From Streptomyces cellostaticus (GTDB taxonomy: Bacteria; Actinomycetota; Actinomycetes; Streptomycetales; Streptomycetaceae), in assembly GCF_001513965.1 (NCBI RefSeq), contig NZ_KQ948026.1, positions 1 to 64,000 on the forward strand: a DNA stretch of 64,000 nucleotides, read 5' to 3'. Position 1 is the first letter of the stretch, and each line of letters begins with the position of its first letter. This document shows, in pieces, positions 16,066 through 25,092 of this stretch. A program made the translations under genes and the position numbers. A model generated the notes under the pieces. The model did not search any database, was not told the DNA's origin, and was given only the letters and a program-made list of their open reading frames with translations.

Positions 16066-16300
16066 ACTTCCGCATCCCAGCCCCACGCCTCTGACCTGCG
16101 CTTTTGCCAGCCGCGAAAATTTTTCGGCGAAGGGTGTGACGTTTTCCGGCCCCGCCACGCAGTACTGAGTGAGCCGACTGGTCATCGGCCGTCGCACTGA
16201 GCCGGGGTTCCCCCCGTACCCACGGCTCGTGCACCTGGCGCGGGCGGGACACGTTCCCCCGGTCCCGCCCGCGCCCCGCTTCTTCCTCCGCCACAGCGCC
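16066..16300. other. Convergent intergenic region with AT-rich near-palindrome
   Basis: No gene seen. GCCGCGAAAATTTTTCGGCG around 16109-16128 is an AT-rich near-palindrome in very GC-rich DNA. It is followed by GGTGTGACGTTTTCCGG, which looks promoter-like, although no gene follows on the plus strand within 300 bp. It may be a terminator for the sigma module or a small unannotated transcript start. Confidence 0.35.
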
Positions 16301-17167
16301 TCACCAGTACACGACGACCTTGTCGCCGTTCCGTACCTGCGCGAACAGCTCCGCGATCGCCGTCTCGTCCCGTACGTTGACGCACCCGTGCGAGGCCCCG
16401 GCGTACCCGCGCGCCGCGAAGTCGTAGGAGTAGTGCACCGCCTGGCCGCCGCTGAAGAACATCGCGTACGGCATCGGGGAGTGGTAGAGCGTCGACACAT
16501 GGTGCCGTGACTTCCAGTAGATGTGGAACACACCCTCGCGGGTGGGGGTGTACTGGGCGCCGAAGCGCACGGACATCGTCTCGGCCGTGCGCCCGTCGAT
16601 CATCCAGCGCAGCGTCCGGGTGGTCTTGCTGATGCACAGCACCCGGCCGGTCAGACAGCGCGGATCGGGCGCGGCGGCCGGCTGACCGCCCATCAGATAC
16701 AGCTCCCAGGTGCCCGGCTGGTGCGTCATCGCCAGCAGCCGCTGCCAGGTGACGGTGTCCAGCTCACCGGTCAGCGGCAGCCCGCGCTTGCCCTGGAAGC
16801 CCTGGACGGCCTGCTCGGTCAGGTCGTCGTACGTCCCCGTCGGCCCGTCGAACAGCCAGCCGACCTGGCGGAGCCGCGCCTGCGCCTCGCGCACCCCCGA
16901 GCCGCTGTCGCCGCGCGACCACAGCACCTGGGGCGCGGGCTGGGTGGGCTCGGCGGGCTCGGCGGCGGGCGGGCCCCCGGCCGTCCGAGTGGGGCCGGGG
17001 CTGTCGGCCGTCCGAGTGGGTTCGGGGTCGTGGCTGGACGGCAGCCGGATGTGCACCGGCGCGTGGCCCTTGCCGCCTGTGTCCGGTGGCTGCACGGTGC
17101 AGCCGCAGAGCGCGGCGAAGGCGGCGGCCGAGGCGAGTACGGCGGCGGGTCTCCCCGGGATCCTCAT
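16301..17167 (-). CDS. L,D-transpeptidase lipoprotein with peptidoglycan-binding domain
   Basis: 288 residues. It probably forms 3-3 cross-links in peptidoglycan or attaches proteins to it. The start MRIPGRPAAVLASAAAFAAL runs into the lipobox LCGC (cleavage before Cys around 23), so it is a membrane-anchored lipoprotein. A Pro/Thr-rich spacer follows, then a PG_binding_1 repeat (SGSGVREAQARLRQVGWLFD to GLPLTGELDTVTWQRLL). The YkuD catalytic domain ends with ASHGCVNVRDETA, which has the active His and Cys. ATG 17167 fits the lipoprotein signal; longer readings upstream do not. Convergent with the sigma module. Confidence 0.92.
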   Translation of the reverse strand: MRIPGRPAAVLASAAAFAALCGCTVQPPDTGGKGHAPVHIRLPSSHDPEPTRTADSPGPTRTAGGPPAAEPAEPTQPAPQVLWSRGDSGSGVREAQARLRQVGWLFDGPTGTYDDLTEQAVQGFQGKRGLPLTGELDTVTWQRLLAMTHQPGTWELYLMGGQPAAAPDPRCLTGRVLCISKTTRTLRWMIDGRTAETMSVRFGAQYTPTREGVFHIYWKSRHHVSTLYHSPMPYAMFFSGGQAVHYSYDFAARGYAGASHGCVNVRDETAIAELFAQVRNGDKVVVYW

Positions 17168-17258
17168 GCCGGAGATGCTTCCCCGCGTGACCGCCGCCGA
17201 ACTACGGGGCATGGTGAGGGGGGATAAAACGTGGATAAAACGCACTGCGGAGGGATCC

Positions 17259-18839
17259 ATGGCGCGCGAGTCGGAGTCGGGGCTGCCGATCGAGCCGGTC
17301 TACGGGCCGGCGGACCTGACCGGCTGGGACCCGGCCGGGAAGCTGGGCGAACCGGGGGCGTACCCGTACACCCGCGGGGTGTACCCGACCATGTACACCG
17401 GCCGCCCCTGGACCATGCGCCAGTACGCCGGCTTCGGCACGGCGGCCGAGTCCAACGCGCGCTACCGGCAGCTGATCGCCCACGGCACCACCGGTCTGTC
17501 CGTCGCCTTCGACCTGCCCACCCAGATGGGCCACGACTCCGACGCGCCCCTCGCCCACGGCGAGGTCGGCAAGGTGGGCGTGGCGATCGACTCGATCGAG
17601 GACATGCGCCTGCTCTTCGACGGCATTCCGCTGGACCAGGTCTCGACGTCGATGACGATCAACGCCCCGGCGGCGCTGCTGCTCCTGCTCTACCAGCTGG
17701 TGGCGGAGGAGCAGGGCGTACCGGCCGACCGTCTGACGGGCACGATCCAGAACGACGTGCTGAAGGAGTACATCGCCCGGGGCACGTACATCTTCCCGCC
17801 GAAGCCGTCGTTGAGGCTGACCGCCGACATCTTCAAGTACTGCACCGCCGAGATCCCGAAGTGGAACACGATCTCGATCTCCGGCTACCACATGGCCGAG
17901 GCGGGCGCGTCTCCCGCGCAGGAGATCGCCTTCACCCTCGCCGACGGCATCGAGTACGTCCGTACGGCGGTCGCGGCGGGCATGGACGTGGACGACTTCG
18001 CCCCGCGGCTGTCCTTCTTCTTCGTGGCCCGTACGACGCTGCTCGAGGAGGTCGCCAAGTTCCGTGCGGCGAGGAGGATCTGGGCGCGGGTGATGCGGGA
18101 GGACTTCGGGGCGAAGAACCCGAAGTCATGGATGCTGCGTTTCCACACGCAGACGGCGGGGGTGGAGCTGACGGCGCAGCAGCCGGAGGTGAACCTGGTC
18201 CGCGTCGCAGTCCAGGCGCTGGCGGCGGTGATGGGCGGCACGCAGTCCCTGCACACCAACTCCTTCGACGAAGCCATCGCCCTCCCGACGGACAAGAGCG
18301 CGCGGCTGGCTCTGCGGACACAGCAGGTGCTGGCGTACGAGACGGACGTACCGGCGACGGTGGACCCCTTTGCGGGTTCGTACGCCGTCGAGCGGATGAC
18401 GGACGACGTCGAGGCGGCCGCACTGGACCTGATGCGGAAGGTCGAGGACCTGGGCGGCGCGGAGGCGGCGATCGAGCGGGGCTTCCAGAAGGCCGAGATC
18501 GAGCGGAACGCGTACCGCATCGCCCAGGAGACGGACTCCGGGGAGCGGGTGGTGGTGGGCGTGAACCGCTTCCAGCTGGACCAGGAGGAGCCGTACGAGC
18601 CGCTGCGGGTGGATCCGGCGATCGAGACGCGGCAGGCGGAGCGTCTGGCCGGGCTGCGGGCCGAGCGGGATCAGAGGGCGGTGGATGCGGCGCTGGATGC
18701 GCTGAAGAAGGCGGCCGAGGGGGAGGAGAACGTGCTGTATCCGATGAAGGCGGCGTTGCGGGGGCGGGCGACGGTGGGCGAAGTGTGCGGGGCGTTGCGG
18801 GAGGTGTGGGGGGCGTACGTGCCGTCGGATGCATTCTGA
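17259..18839 (+). CDS. Acyl-CoA mutase large subunit (methylmalonyl/isobutyryl-CoA mutase type)
   Basis: 526 residues from ATG 17259, preceded by GCGGAGGGATCC. B12-dependent carbon-skeleton mutase, substrate-binding barrel only. Key stretches are YPYTRGVYPTMYTGRPWTMR at residues 35-55, QYAGFGTAAESN, LSVAFDLPTQMG, then TGTIQNDVLKEYIARGTYIF and GGTQSLHTNSFDEA. There is no C-terminal cobalamin-binding domain (DxHDxG is absent), so it needs a separate small subunit, which is not in this window. That architecture is typical of isobutyryl-CoA mutase IcmA. Alternative substrates (methylmalonyl- or another acyl-CoA) cannot be excluded. Divergent from the L,D-transpeptidase gene. Confidence 0.9.
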   Translation: MARESESGLPIEPVYGPADLTGWDPAGKLGEPGAYPYTRGVYPTMYTGRPWTMRQYAGFGTAAESNARYRQLIAHGTTGLSVAFDLPTQMGHDSDAPLAHGEVGKVGVAIDSIEDMRLLFDGIPLDQVSTSMTINAPAALLLLLYQLVAEEQGVPADRLTGTIQNDVLKEYIARGTYIFPPKPSLRLTADIFKYCTAEIPKWNTISISGYHMAEAGASPAQEIAFTLADGIEYVRTAVAAGMDVDDFAPRLSFFFVARTTLLEEVAKFRAARRIWARVMREDFGAKNPKSWMLRFHTQTAGVELTAQQPEVNLVRVAVQALAAVMGGTQSLHTNSFDEAIALPTDKSARLALRTQQVLAYETDVPATVDPFAGSYAVERMTDDVEAAALDLMRKVEDLGGAEAAIERGFQKAEIERNAYRIAQETDSGERVVVGVNRFQLDQEEPYEPLRVDPAIETRQAERLAGLRAERDQRAVDAALDALKKAAEGEENVLYPMKAALRGRATVGEVCGALREVWGAYVPSDAF

Positions 18840-18930
18840 CCTCGGCGATTACTCCGTGCGAGTGATCCGGGGCGGAAGCGGCACGTGCCCGGTTACTCTC
18901 TGGAGAGTGGGCCCCGCAAAGGAGGACGCC

Positions 18931-19506
18931 ATGGCCGTACTGCAACAGGAGCTGAGCCTGAGCGAGGCTGCCGATCAGCTCGCCCGTGCACTGCCTGGCC
19001 ACCGCGTGGAGATTCTCCAGGGGAGGCTCACTGTGACACCGCCGCCGGATGGCTCGCACGCCCTGTCGCTCACGAAACTGGGCAGGGCGCTGGAACGGGC
19101 GGGCATCGAAGGAAGCGGAGTCGACTGGGTCCAGGGCGTGGGGTTGTGGCTGCCGACGTTGCCCGAGGACTTCGCGATTCCTGACCTCTCCATCGTCGAC
19201 GAGGACTTCCGGGACGCGCACGTCACGAAGAACTTCTATGCCCCCGACGTCTTCCGTCTGGTGGTCGAAGCAACTTCCTCGAACTGGTCCGACGACCTCG
19301 GTCCCAAGGTTGAGTGCTACGCCCAAGCCGGCATCCCTGCCTACCTCATCGCTGATCGCAAGCATGGCGAGGTGCTGCTCTACACCGAGCCGTTCGACGG
19401 CAGGTACCCGGAGCCCCAACGCTTCAAGCGTGGCCAGAGCGTTCCCGTGCCGAAGTCCGTGGGCGTCCAGGCCGAACTCCCGGTGGACACTCTTCTCGAC
19501 GGCTAG
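18931..19506 (+). CDS. Uma2-family (DUF820) PD-(D/E)XK nuclease-fold protein
   Basis: 191 residues; ATG 18931 has a strong AAAGGAGG site. The restriction-endonuclease-like core is recognisable: FAIPDLSIVDEDF, VVEATSSNWSDDL, then KVECYAQAGIPAYLIADR, which match the Uma2/DUF820 pattern with candidate catalytic Asp, Glu and Lys. Family members are abundant in Streptomyces and cyanobacteria, with no settled function. Convergent with the monooxygenase gene at 19516; only 9 bp separate the stops. Confidence 0.82.
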   Translation: MAVLQQELSLSEAADQLARALPGHRVEILQGRLTVTPPPDGSHALSLTKLGRALERAGIEGSGVDWVQGVGLWLPTLPEDFAIPDLSIVDEDFRDAHVTKNFYAPDVFRLVVEATSSNWSDDLGPKVECYAQAGIPAYLIADRKHGEVLLYTEPFDGRYPEPQRFKRGQSVPVPKSVGVQAELPVDTLLDG

Positions 19507-19515
19507 GTCATAGCC

Positions 19516-20892
19516 TCAGCGGACGCCGACCCGGGCCAGATACGTGCCGAGCCCCTCCGCCGACCCGCCCGCCCAGCCCACGTATCCGTCCGGACGGACC
19601 AGGAAGACACCGGGGCCGTATGACGCCGGGGCGGCCGGGAGCGCGTGCACCCCCGCGACGTGGGCCGGTGCGCCGAGCAGCGTCCAGTGCGGTCCCCGGA
19701 ACGCGTCGAAGAGCCGTACGCCGTCCACCGTGCCGTCCGGAGCGCGGTCGCCCGCCCGTACCCCCGCCGGGTCGGTGCGCGTCTCCTCGGTCAGAGACGA
19801 GTCCGGGTAGCCCAGCCCGAGCTGCACCGTCGCCTTCCCGCGCCGTATCTCCCCGCGGTGCACCCCCGTCGACAGGCCCAGCATGGCCGCGGCATTGGCC
19901 CGCCGCTCCTCCTCGTAGGTGTCCAGCAGCGCCTGCGGTGCACCGTCCCGCAGCACCGCGCCCAGCTTCCAGCCCAGGTTGTAGGCGTCCTGGACGCTCG
20001 TGTTCAGCCCCTGTCCGCCGGCCGGTGAGTGGACGTGCGCCGCGTCGCCCGCGAGGAAGACCCGGCCCACCCGGAAGCGGTCCGCCAGCGCCGCCCGGGG
20101 CCGGAAGTCCGAGGCCCAGCGCAGCTCGGTGACATCGTCCGCGCCCAGGTGCGTATACGCGGCGACCAGCGTGCGGATGCCGTCCAGGGTGAGGTCCGGC
20201 CCGGTGCCCTCCGGGAGCTTCCCGGCCAGCTGGAAGTCGTCCGTGCCGGCGAGCGGGCACAGCGCCACGCCGGTGCCGTCGGCCCCCGGGAAGGCGTGCC
20301 AGTACTCCCGGTCGAGCCCCTTGACCCGCACGTCCGCCACCAGGAACGGGCTCGGGTCGACCGTCTCCCCGGTCATCCCCACGCCCACCGCCCGCCGTAC
20401 GGCCGAACGCCCCCCGTCGGCCGCGACCACGTACCTCGCGCGCACCGTCGTACCGTCGGCGAACCGTGCGCTCACGCCCTCCGCGTCCTGCTCCAGGCCC
20501 GTCACCTCGCGCCCGAAGGCGACCGTGCCGCCCAGTTCCACCAGCCGCGCGTACAGGATCTCCTGCGTCCGCCACTGCGGGACCATCCACGGCTCGGTGT
20601 AGGGCGCACCCTCCTCAGCCGCCACCGCCTCGAACATCGGCTCCTCGCCGACCCGCTCGCCGTCCTTCCAGATCATCCGCGTCGGGTAGGGGCTGCCGGC
20701 CGCGCGGATCGCGTCCAGCACGCCGAGGTCCTCGAACACCTCCTGGGTGCGCGGCTGGATCCCCTTGCCGCGCGAACCGGGGAACAGCCCCTGTGCCCGC
20801 TCCACGACCAGCGCGTCCACGCCGCGCCGGGCGAGGTCGATGCCGAGGGCGAGTCCGGTGGGACCGGCGCCCACGATCAGGACATCCATCAC
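19516..20892 (-). CDS. FAD-dependent aromatic monooxygenase (PHBH/TetX-like)
   Basis: 458 residues. Group A flavoprotein hydroxylase with three FAD motifs: VGAGPTGLALGIDLARRGVD at residues 7-26, VVAADGGRSAVRRAVG in the middle, and VFLAGDAAHVHSPAGGQGLN at about residue 275-295. A C-terminal thioredoxin-like tail ends with FLVRPDGYVGWAGGSAEGLG. Resembles rifampicin/aromatic polyketide monooxygenases; the substrate is unknown. It is divergent from a TetR gene, and the intergenic region has two CTTAACGNNGTTAAG operators. It is therefore probably repressed by that TetR and induced by a xenobiotic or metabolite (inference). Confidence 0.9.
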   Translation of the reverse strand: MMDVLIVGAGPTGLALGIDLARRGVDALVVERAQGLFPGSRGKGIQPRTQEVFEDLGVLDAIRAAGSPYPTRMIWKDGERVGEEPMFEAVAAEEGAPYTEPWMVPQWRTQEILYARLVELGGTVAFGREVTGLEQDAEGVSARFADGTTVRARYVVAADGGRSAVRRAVGVGMTGETVDPSPFLVADVRVKGLDREYWHAFPGADGTGVALCPLAGTDDFQLAGKLPEGTGPDLTLDGIRTLVAAYTHLGADDVTELRWASDFRPRAALADRFRVGRVFLAGDAAHVHSPAGGQGLNTSVQDAYNLGWKLGAVLRDGAPQALLDTYEEERRANAAAMLGLSTGVHRGEIRRGKATVQLGLGYPDSSLTEETRTDPAGVRAGDRAPDGTVDGVRLFDAFRGPHWTLLGAPAHVAGVHALPAAPASYGPGVFLVRPDGYVGWAGGSAEGLGTYLARVGVR

Positions 20893-20899
20893 GATTCTC

Positions 20900-20951
20900 C
20901 TTAACGTCGTTAAGTGCCGTCGGCGACCAGGTTGCCCTTAACGCTGTTAAG
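20900..20951. promoter_or_regulatory. Two CTTAAC-N3-GTTAAG operators in a divergent promoter
   Basis: CTTAACGTCGTTAAG (20900-20914) and CTTAACGCTGTTAAG (20937-20951) are symmetric 15-mers, 37 bp apart start-to-start. The second overlaps a candidate -10 (TAAGCT 20948-20953) that lies 7 nt before the TetR GTG. The first sits 8 bp from the monooxygenase start. The arrangement implies coordinate repression of both genes. Confidence 0.8.
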
Positions 20952-20960
20952 CTGTCAAGT

Positions 20961-21611
20961 GTGAGTACGGAACGACGCGCGCCCCTCGACCGCAAGCGGG
21001 TCGCGGACACGGCACTGCGCCTGCTGAACGACGTCGGTCTCGACGGGCTGACCCTGCGCGCCATCGCCAAGGAGCTGGACGTCAAGGCCCCCGCGCTGTA
21101 CTGGCACTTCAAGGACAAGCAGGCGCTGCTGGACGAGATGGCGACGCAGATGTACCGCCGCATGGTCGCGGGCACCGCGCTCGATCCCGCCGACACCTGG
21201 CAGGAGCGGCTGCGCAAGGCCAACCTCGGGCTGCGCGCCGCCCTGCTCGGCTACCGCGACGGCGCCAAGGTCTACAGCGGAGCGCGCTTCACGGGCACGG
21301 ACCACGCCCGCGAGCTGGAGGCGAACCTGCGCGTCCTCACGGACGCCGGCTTCACCCTCGCCCAGGCGGTCCAGGCAGGCCGGACGGCCTACGCGTACAC
21401 CATCGGCTTCGTCACCGAGGAACAGGGCGTGCAGCCCCTCCCGGACGAGCGCCGGGAGGGGTACGACATCGGGGAACGCGCCCGGCGCATGGCCGGCTTC
21501 CCGCTCGCGGCGGCGGCCGGAGAGCTGCTCTTCGACGGCTACGACAGCCAGTTCGAGGAGGGGCTGGCGCTGGTGATCGCGGGTATCGAGGCGCGCTACG
21601 GAGCCGGCTGA
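20961..21611 (+). CDS. TetR family transcriptional regulator (TetR_C type)
   Basis: 216 residues from GTG 20961. The N-terminal helix-turn-helix is LTLRAIAKELDVKAPALYWH followed by FKDKQALLDEMA, the TetR-proper subclass. The C-terminal domain (GYRDGAKVYSGARFTGTDHA to ERARRMAGFPLAAAAGELLF) resembles TetR_C, the drug-binding domain. No Shine-Dalgarno sequence is present; the -10-like TAAGCT lies 7 nt before the start, so the message is likely leaderless. It is divergent from the monooxygenase gene with shared operators. The last 16 bp overlap the convergent acyltransferase gene. Confidence 0.92.
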   Translation: MSTERRAPLDRKRVADTALRLLNDVGLDGLTLRAIAKELDVKAPALYWHFKDKQALLDEMATQMYRRMVAGTALDPADTWQERLRKANLGLRAALLGYRDGAKVYSGARFTGTDHARELEANLRVLTDAGFTLAQAVQAGRTAYAYTIGFVTEEQGVQPLPDERREGYDIGERARRMAGFPLAAAAGELLFDGYDSQFEEGLALVIAGIEARYGAG

Positions 21612-22741
21612 CGAGTCCCTCGCTTCAGCGCCCTCTTCAGCCGCGGGCCGAACGGCTTCTCCACGAAGCGGTGGATCAGCCACGCCAGCAGCAGCATGCC
21701 GAGCACCGTCGTCGCGAGCGTCGGCCACGGCGGCAGGCCCAGGCCCCGGTGCAGCACCCGGATGACGAACCAGCCCAGGTGCTCGTGGACCAGGTAGAAC
21801 GGGTACGTCAGCGCGCCGGCCGTGGTCAGCCAGGGCCAGTTCGCGCGGCGGGTCCAGCCGAGCGCCACGGCGGCGACGGCCGCGAAGGCGACGGTGACGA
21901 TCAGGATGACGACGTAGGGGTCACGGTGCGGGTGCGGGCCCCACAGGCCCCGGGTGGCCTCGCTCTGGGCGAGCAGCCAGGACATCGCGACGATGCCCCA
22001 CGCCAGCAGGTCGCTGCCGAAGCGGTGGATCAGGTACAGCGCCAGACCGCCGACGAAGAAGGGGGCGTACTCGGGCATGACCACCTGGTTCAGCAGGTCG
22101 TTGCCCGAGCTGTGGCACAGCACGGCCGCCAGCGTCCAGACGCAGGCGAACAGCACCACCCGGCGGTAGGTCACCCCGCGCAGGACGACGAGCAGCGCGA
22201 ACAGCACGTAGAACCGCAGCTCGACCCAGAGCGTCCAGCACACCCCGAGGACCCGGGTCGCGCCCATCGGCTGCTGGAGCATCGTCAGGTTGACCAGGAA
22301 CTCGTCCAGCCGGACCGCGTGGACCACGGCGGGCAGGGCGAGGGACGCCCCCGTGACCAGGACCAGGGCCACCCAGTAGGCGGGGTAGAGGCGTGCGACC
22401 CGGGAGCGGAAGAAGTCGCCGAGGGTGCGGCCCCAACTGCTCATGCAGATCACGAAACCGCTGATGACGAAGAAGAACTGCACGCCGAAATTGCCGTAGA
22501 CGGCCACCCGGTACAGGGTCGGGAAGATGTGGCCCGGGCTCCCGTGCCAGGACGCGGAGACCGGGCCGCCGCGTCCGGCGTAGTGGTAGAGGCAGACCAT
22601 CAGCGCTGCCACGAGCCGGAGACCGTCCAGGGCGAGCAGGCGGCCCCGGCGCCCGCCGGAGGGGGGCGGGGCGGGGGCCGCCCCGGGTATGGAGGGAGCC
22701 GGAGCGGTGGCCAGGGCGGAAGCAGGAGAAGTGTCGGTCAT
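21596..22741 (-). CDS. Acyltransferase 3 (OafA/YrhL) family membrane protein
   Basis: 381 residues with about ten membrane segments after a Pro/Ala-rich N-terminus. Family landmarks are LLALDGLRLVAALMVCLYHY (residues 33-52), then GNFGVQFFFVISGFVICMSS and SRVARLYPAYWVALVLV, and a C-terminal FYLVHEHLGW. Members O-acetylate or otherwise acylate cell-surface glycans. It lies 42 bp downstream of the polysialyltransferase-like gene on the same strand and probably modifies the polymer made by this cluster (inference). The 3' end overlaps the TetR gene by 16 bp. Confidence 0.88.
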   Translation of the reverse strand: MTDTSPASALATAPAPSIPGAAPAPPPSGGRRGRLLALDGLRLVAALMVCLYHYAGRGGPVSASWHGSPGHIFPTLYRVAVYGNFGVQFFFVISGFVICMSSWGRTLGDFFRSRVARLYPAYWVALVLVTGASLALPAVVHAVRLDEFLVNLTMLQQPMGATRVLGVCWTLWVELRFYVLFALLVVLRGVTYRRVVLFACVWTLAAVLCHSSGNDLLNQVVMPEYAPFFVGGLALYLIHRFGSDLLAWGIVAMSWLLAQSEATRGLWGPHPHRDPYVVILIVTVAFAAVAAVALGWTRRANWPWLTTAGALTYPFYLVHEHLGWFVIRVLHRGLGLPPWPTLATTVLGMLLLAWLIHRFVEKPFGPRLKRALKRGTRQPAP

Positions 22742-22783
22742 CTCGGTGTCTTCTGTGTAAGTCCCCGGTACGGAGGCATGAGT

Positions 22784-24118
22784 TCAGCGACGTACGGTCC
22801 GGCTCAGACTGCGCGCCTTGCGTGCCACCCGGCGGACCGTGGCGTTGCGCGGGATGAACGCCAGCTGGGCGGGCACCCCGCCGGGCAGGGCCAGCGAGGT
22901 CAGACGCTTGCGCTTGAAGTAGCGCAGGGTGCGCTCGTCGAGGTTCTTCGCGAGGTACTGCTCGGTCTCCTCGCGCAGCCTCGGCAGGATCTTCGGCTGC
23001 ATCGCGAAGCCCACCGCACGCACCAGCGCGCCCAGCGCTTCCACCTCTTTGCCCCGGCGCTGCTCGGTGACCGCGGCCCGGTCGCCCAGCTCCGGCAGCA
23101 GCGCGTCGACCACGGTGACCGGGATCCGGTTGCTGTTCTCGTACGGCGTCAGCCGCTCCAGCAGCAGGTCGGTGCCGACCCGGGCGACCGGCAGGCCGTA
23201 CAGCGCGGAGGCGGTGAGCAGGGCGGTGGAGAAGCAGCCGACGACCAGCGCAGGACGCATCCGCTGGTACAGCACCTCGGCGAGGACGGGCGTGTCGATG
23301 ACGGTGAGGTCGACCTCGAGCCTCTCCGCCTCCTGCTCCAGGGTGCGGGTGAAGCGGGCCGGGGCGCTGGGGTGCGGCTTGAACACCACCTTGGTGTGCC
23401 CGAGCCGAACGGCGCCCTTCAGCATCCGCACATGCAGGTTCTCCTCCTGCTCGGCGGTGAGGATGTCCAGCGCGGAGAGGTACTGGCCGAGCAGCAGCGC
23501 GGGCTCCTCGGTCTCCGGCAGGTCGTCGCCGAGGGGCGCGAGTTCGGCCAGCACCTTGGTGAAGGCCGGCGTCGGCACGATCTCGCCGGGTACGTCGAAC
23601 TCGGTGAGCAGCAGCGGCTTCAGGCCCGGCACCAGGTCGAGGTGGAGCACCCGGTCCACCCGGGTGCCGACCAGCGGGTCGATCTTGTTGCGGGTCGGGC
23701 CGTAGCTCATCAGACCGTCGGCGTAGACGGTGACCGGGGCGCCGGTGAAGATCTGGGCGAGCGCGAGGGACGGATTGACCTGGATCGACTCGACGGCCAA
23801 CTCCACGTCGTCATGGCCGAGTTGCCACTCGTGGCGCAGAAACCGCTCCCACAGGGGCATGTCGTCCACCCGGGGCGCCCAGCCGCCGGGGTGGAAGGGG
23901 GAGATCGTCTCGTTGTACGACAGCACGTCGTCGAAGCGGTCGCGCAGCCGCTCGAAGCCCGGCATCTCGTCCAGGCCGGGCGTGGTCTCGGGCGTGACCG
24001 CGTTGTTGCAGACCAGCAGGATGCGCCGGTCGGCCGGGCGGAAGCAGCCGGAGTCCAGGGCGGCGGCGAGCGTGGCCGTGCCGTACAGCGTCGACGCCTG
24101 GAAGATCTGGGTGGTCAC
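22784..24118 (-). CDS. Polysialyltransferase-family glycosyltransferase
   Basis: 444 residues from GTG 24118, which overlaps the upstream GT2 gene by 4 bp (GTGA). It begins TTQIFQASTLYGTATLAAAL. The downstream stretches TKVVFKPHPSAPARFTRTLE and PALVVGCFSTALLTASALYG are consistent with the alpha-2,8-polysialyltransferase (GT38/POLYST) fold, including the HP motif and an S-S/T-AL motif. It would polymerise the nonulosonic acid activated by the NeuA-like enzyme. The C-terminus is very basic (RRVARKARSLSRTVRR), suggesting peripheral membrane binding. Longer upstream readings are excluded by the overlap with the GT2 gene. Confidence 0.78.
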   Translation of the reverse strand: MTTQIFQASTLYGTATLAAALDSGCFRPADRRILLVCNNAVTPETTPGLDEMPGFERLRDRFDDVLSYNETISPFHPGGWAPRVDDMPLWERFLRHEWQLGHDDVELAVESIQVNPSLALAQIFTGAPVTVYADGLMSYGPTRNKIDPLVGTRVDRVLHLDLVPGLKPLLLTEFDVPGEIVPTPAFTKVLAELAPLGDDLPETEEPALLLGQYLSALDILTAEQEENLHVRMLKGAVRLGHTKVVFKPHPSAPARFTRTLEQEAERLEVDLTVIDTPVLAEVLYQRMRPALVVGCFSTALLTASALYGLPVARVGTDLLLERLTPYENSNRIPVTVVDALLPELGDRAAVTEQRRGKEVEALGALVRAVGFAMQPKILPRLREETEQYLAKNLDERTLRYFKRKRLTSLALPGGVPAQLAFIPRNATVRRVARKARSLSRTVRR

Positions 24119-25092
24119 GCGGCGGCTCCCGCGGGGGCGGGACGGCGGCGCAGCCGGCGCAGCTTGCCGGCGCGCTGGAGGTCCATCGAGTCCAGCGCGT
24201 CGTCCAGTACGTCCTGCGGCATGCGCCGCAATGCCGCGGCACTCAGGGATTTCAGTTTCTTCGCCACCGCGGGCTCGAACCTTTCGATGGATCCCACATG
24301 ATGGGAAATGATGGCGCAATACGTACGGACGGCCTTCGGCAGCAGGGCGGCCGCCTCCGGATCCTCGGCGGTTTCCGCGATGACCTGGTCGAACGCGCGA
24401 ATGAAATCGAGCTGCCGTACATCACCGATCTGGGTGAGTGACGAGGCGACTCCGCGCCGGTAGAAAACACCCAGCAGGCTGACCGCGGCGAAGGATTCCG
24501 CCTCCCGGTGCAGCTTCCAGATCCACGGCCGGTCCTCGGCCGTGCGCAGTCCGTCGGTGAAGTGCAGCAGCCCCTTGTCCACCAGCCGCCGGTGGTAGAC
24601 GCCCGCCCAGGCGTAGGCGTAGTCCACGGAGGTGGACCGGTCGGCGGGCAGGATCGCCTCGCGCGGGTTCAGCACGACGCCCCGGCGGCCGACCGGCAAC
24701 CGGTGCACGGAGCGGGCCCGCGCGGTGCACTGCACATGGTCGGTGCGCAGGAAGTCGCAGCCGAGCTCGTCCATCGCGGCGACCAGCCGGGGGTAGTAGC
24801 CGGGGGCGAGCCAGTCGTCGCCGTCCAGGAAGGTCAGGTATTCGCCCCGTGCCCGGTCGATGCCGGTGTTGCGGGCGGTCGCCAGCCCTCCGTTCTTCTC
24901 GTGCCGGACGTGGACCGCGCCCGGCAGCTCGCGCTCCGCGCGCGCGAGAATCTCTGGTGTCCCGTCGCGGGAACAGTCGTCGACGAGAATGAATTCGAAG
25001 TCCTCACGCGCGTTCGCCTTCAGGCTCATGAGCGTGTCGGGCGCGTATTGCTGCACGTTGTAGAACGGCACGATGACGGAGAGCTTGACCAC
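24115..25092 (-). CDS. Glycosyltransferase family 2
   Basis: 325 residues from GTG 25092. Standard GT-A fold: KLSVIVPFYNVQQYAPDTLM at the N-terminus, then FILVDDCSRDGTPEIL, NGGLATARNTGIDRARGEYL and the metal-binding TFLDGDDWL. The later EDRPWIW carries the probable catalytic acid. The start has no Shine-Dalgarno sequence; TAACGT (25100-25105) lies 7 nt upstream with AAGACA 17 bp further, suggesting a leaderless transcript. First gene of the minus-strand arm (GT2, polysialyltransferase-like, acyltransferase) of the surface-polymer cluster. Confidence 0.9.
   Translation of the reverse strand: MVKLSVIVPFYNVQQYAPDTLMSLKANAREDFEFILVDDCSRDGTPEILARAERELPGAVHVRHEKNGGLATARNTGIDRARGEYLTFLDGDDWLAPGYYPRLVAAMDELGCDFLRTDHVQCTARARSVHRLPVGRRGVVLNPREAILPADRSTSVDYAYAWAGVYHRRLVDKGLLHFTDGLRTAEDRPWIWKLHREAESFAAVSLLGVFYRRGVASSLTQIGDVRQLDFIRAFDQVIAETAEDPEAAALLPKAVRTYCAIISHHVGSIERFEPAVAKKLKSLSAAALRRMPQDVLDDALDSMDLQRAGKLRRLRRRPAPAGAAA

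Noticed and set aside
21671..24301. 876-codon open frame on the plus strand across the acyltransferase and polysialyltransferase genes
   Set aside because: Spans two real minus-strand genes and their junction; Gln/His/Arg/Gly-rich with no domain. A third-codon-position GC artefact.
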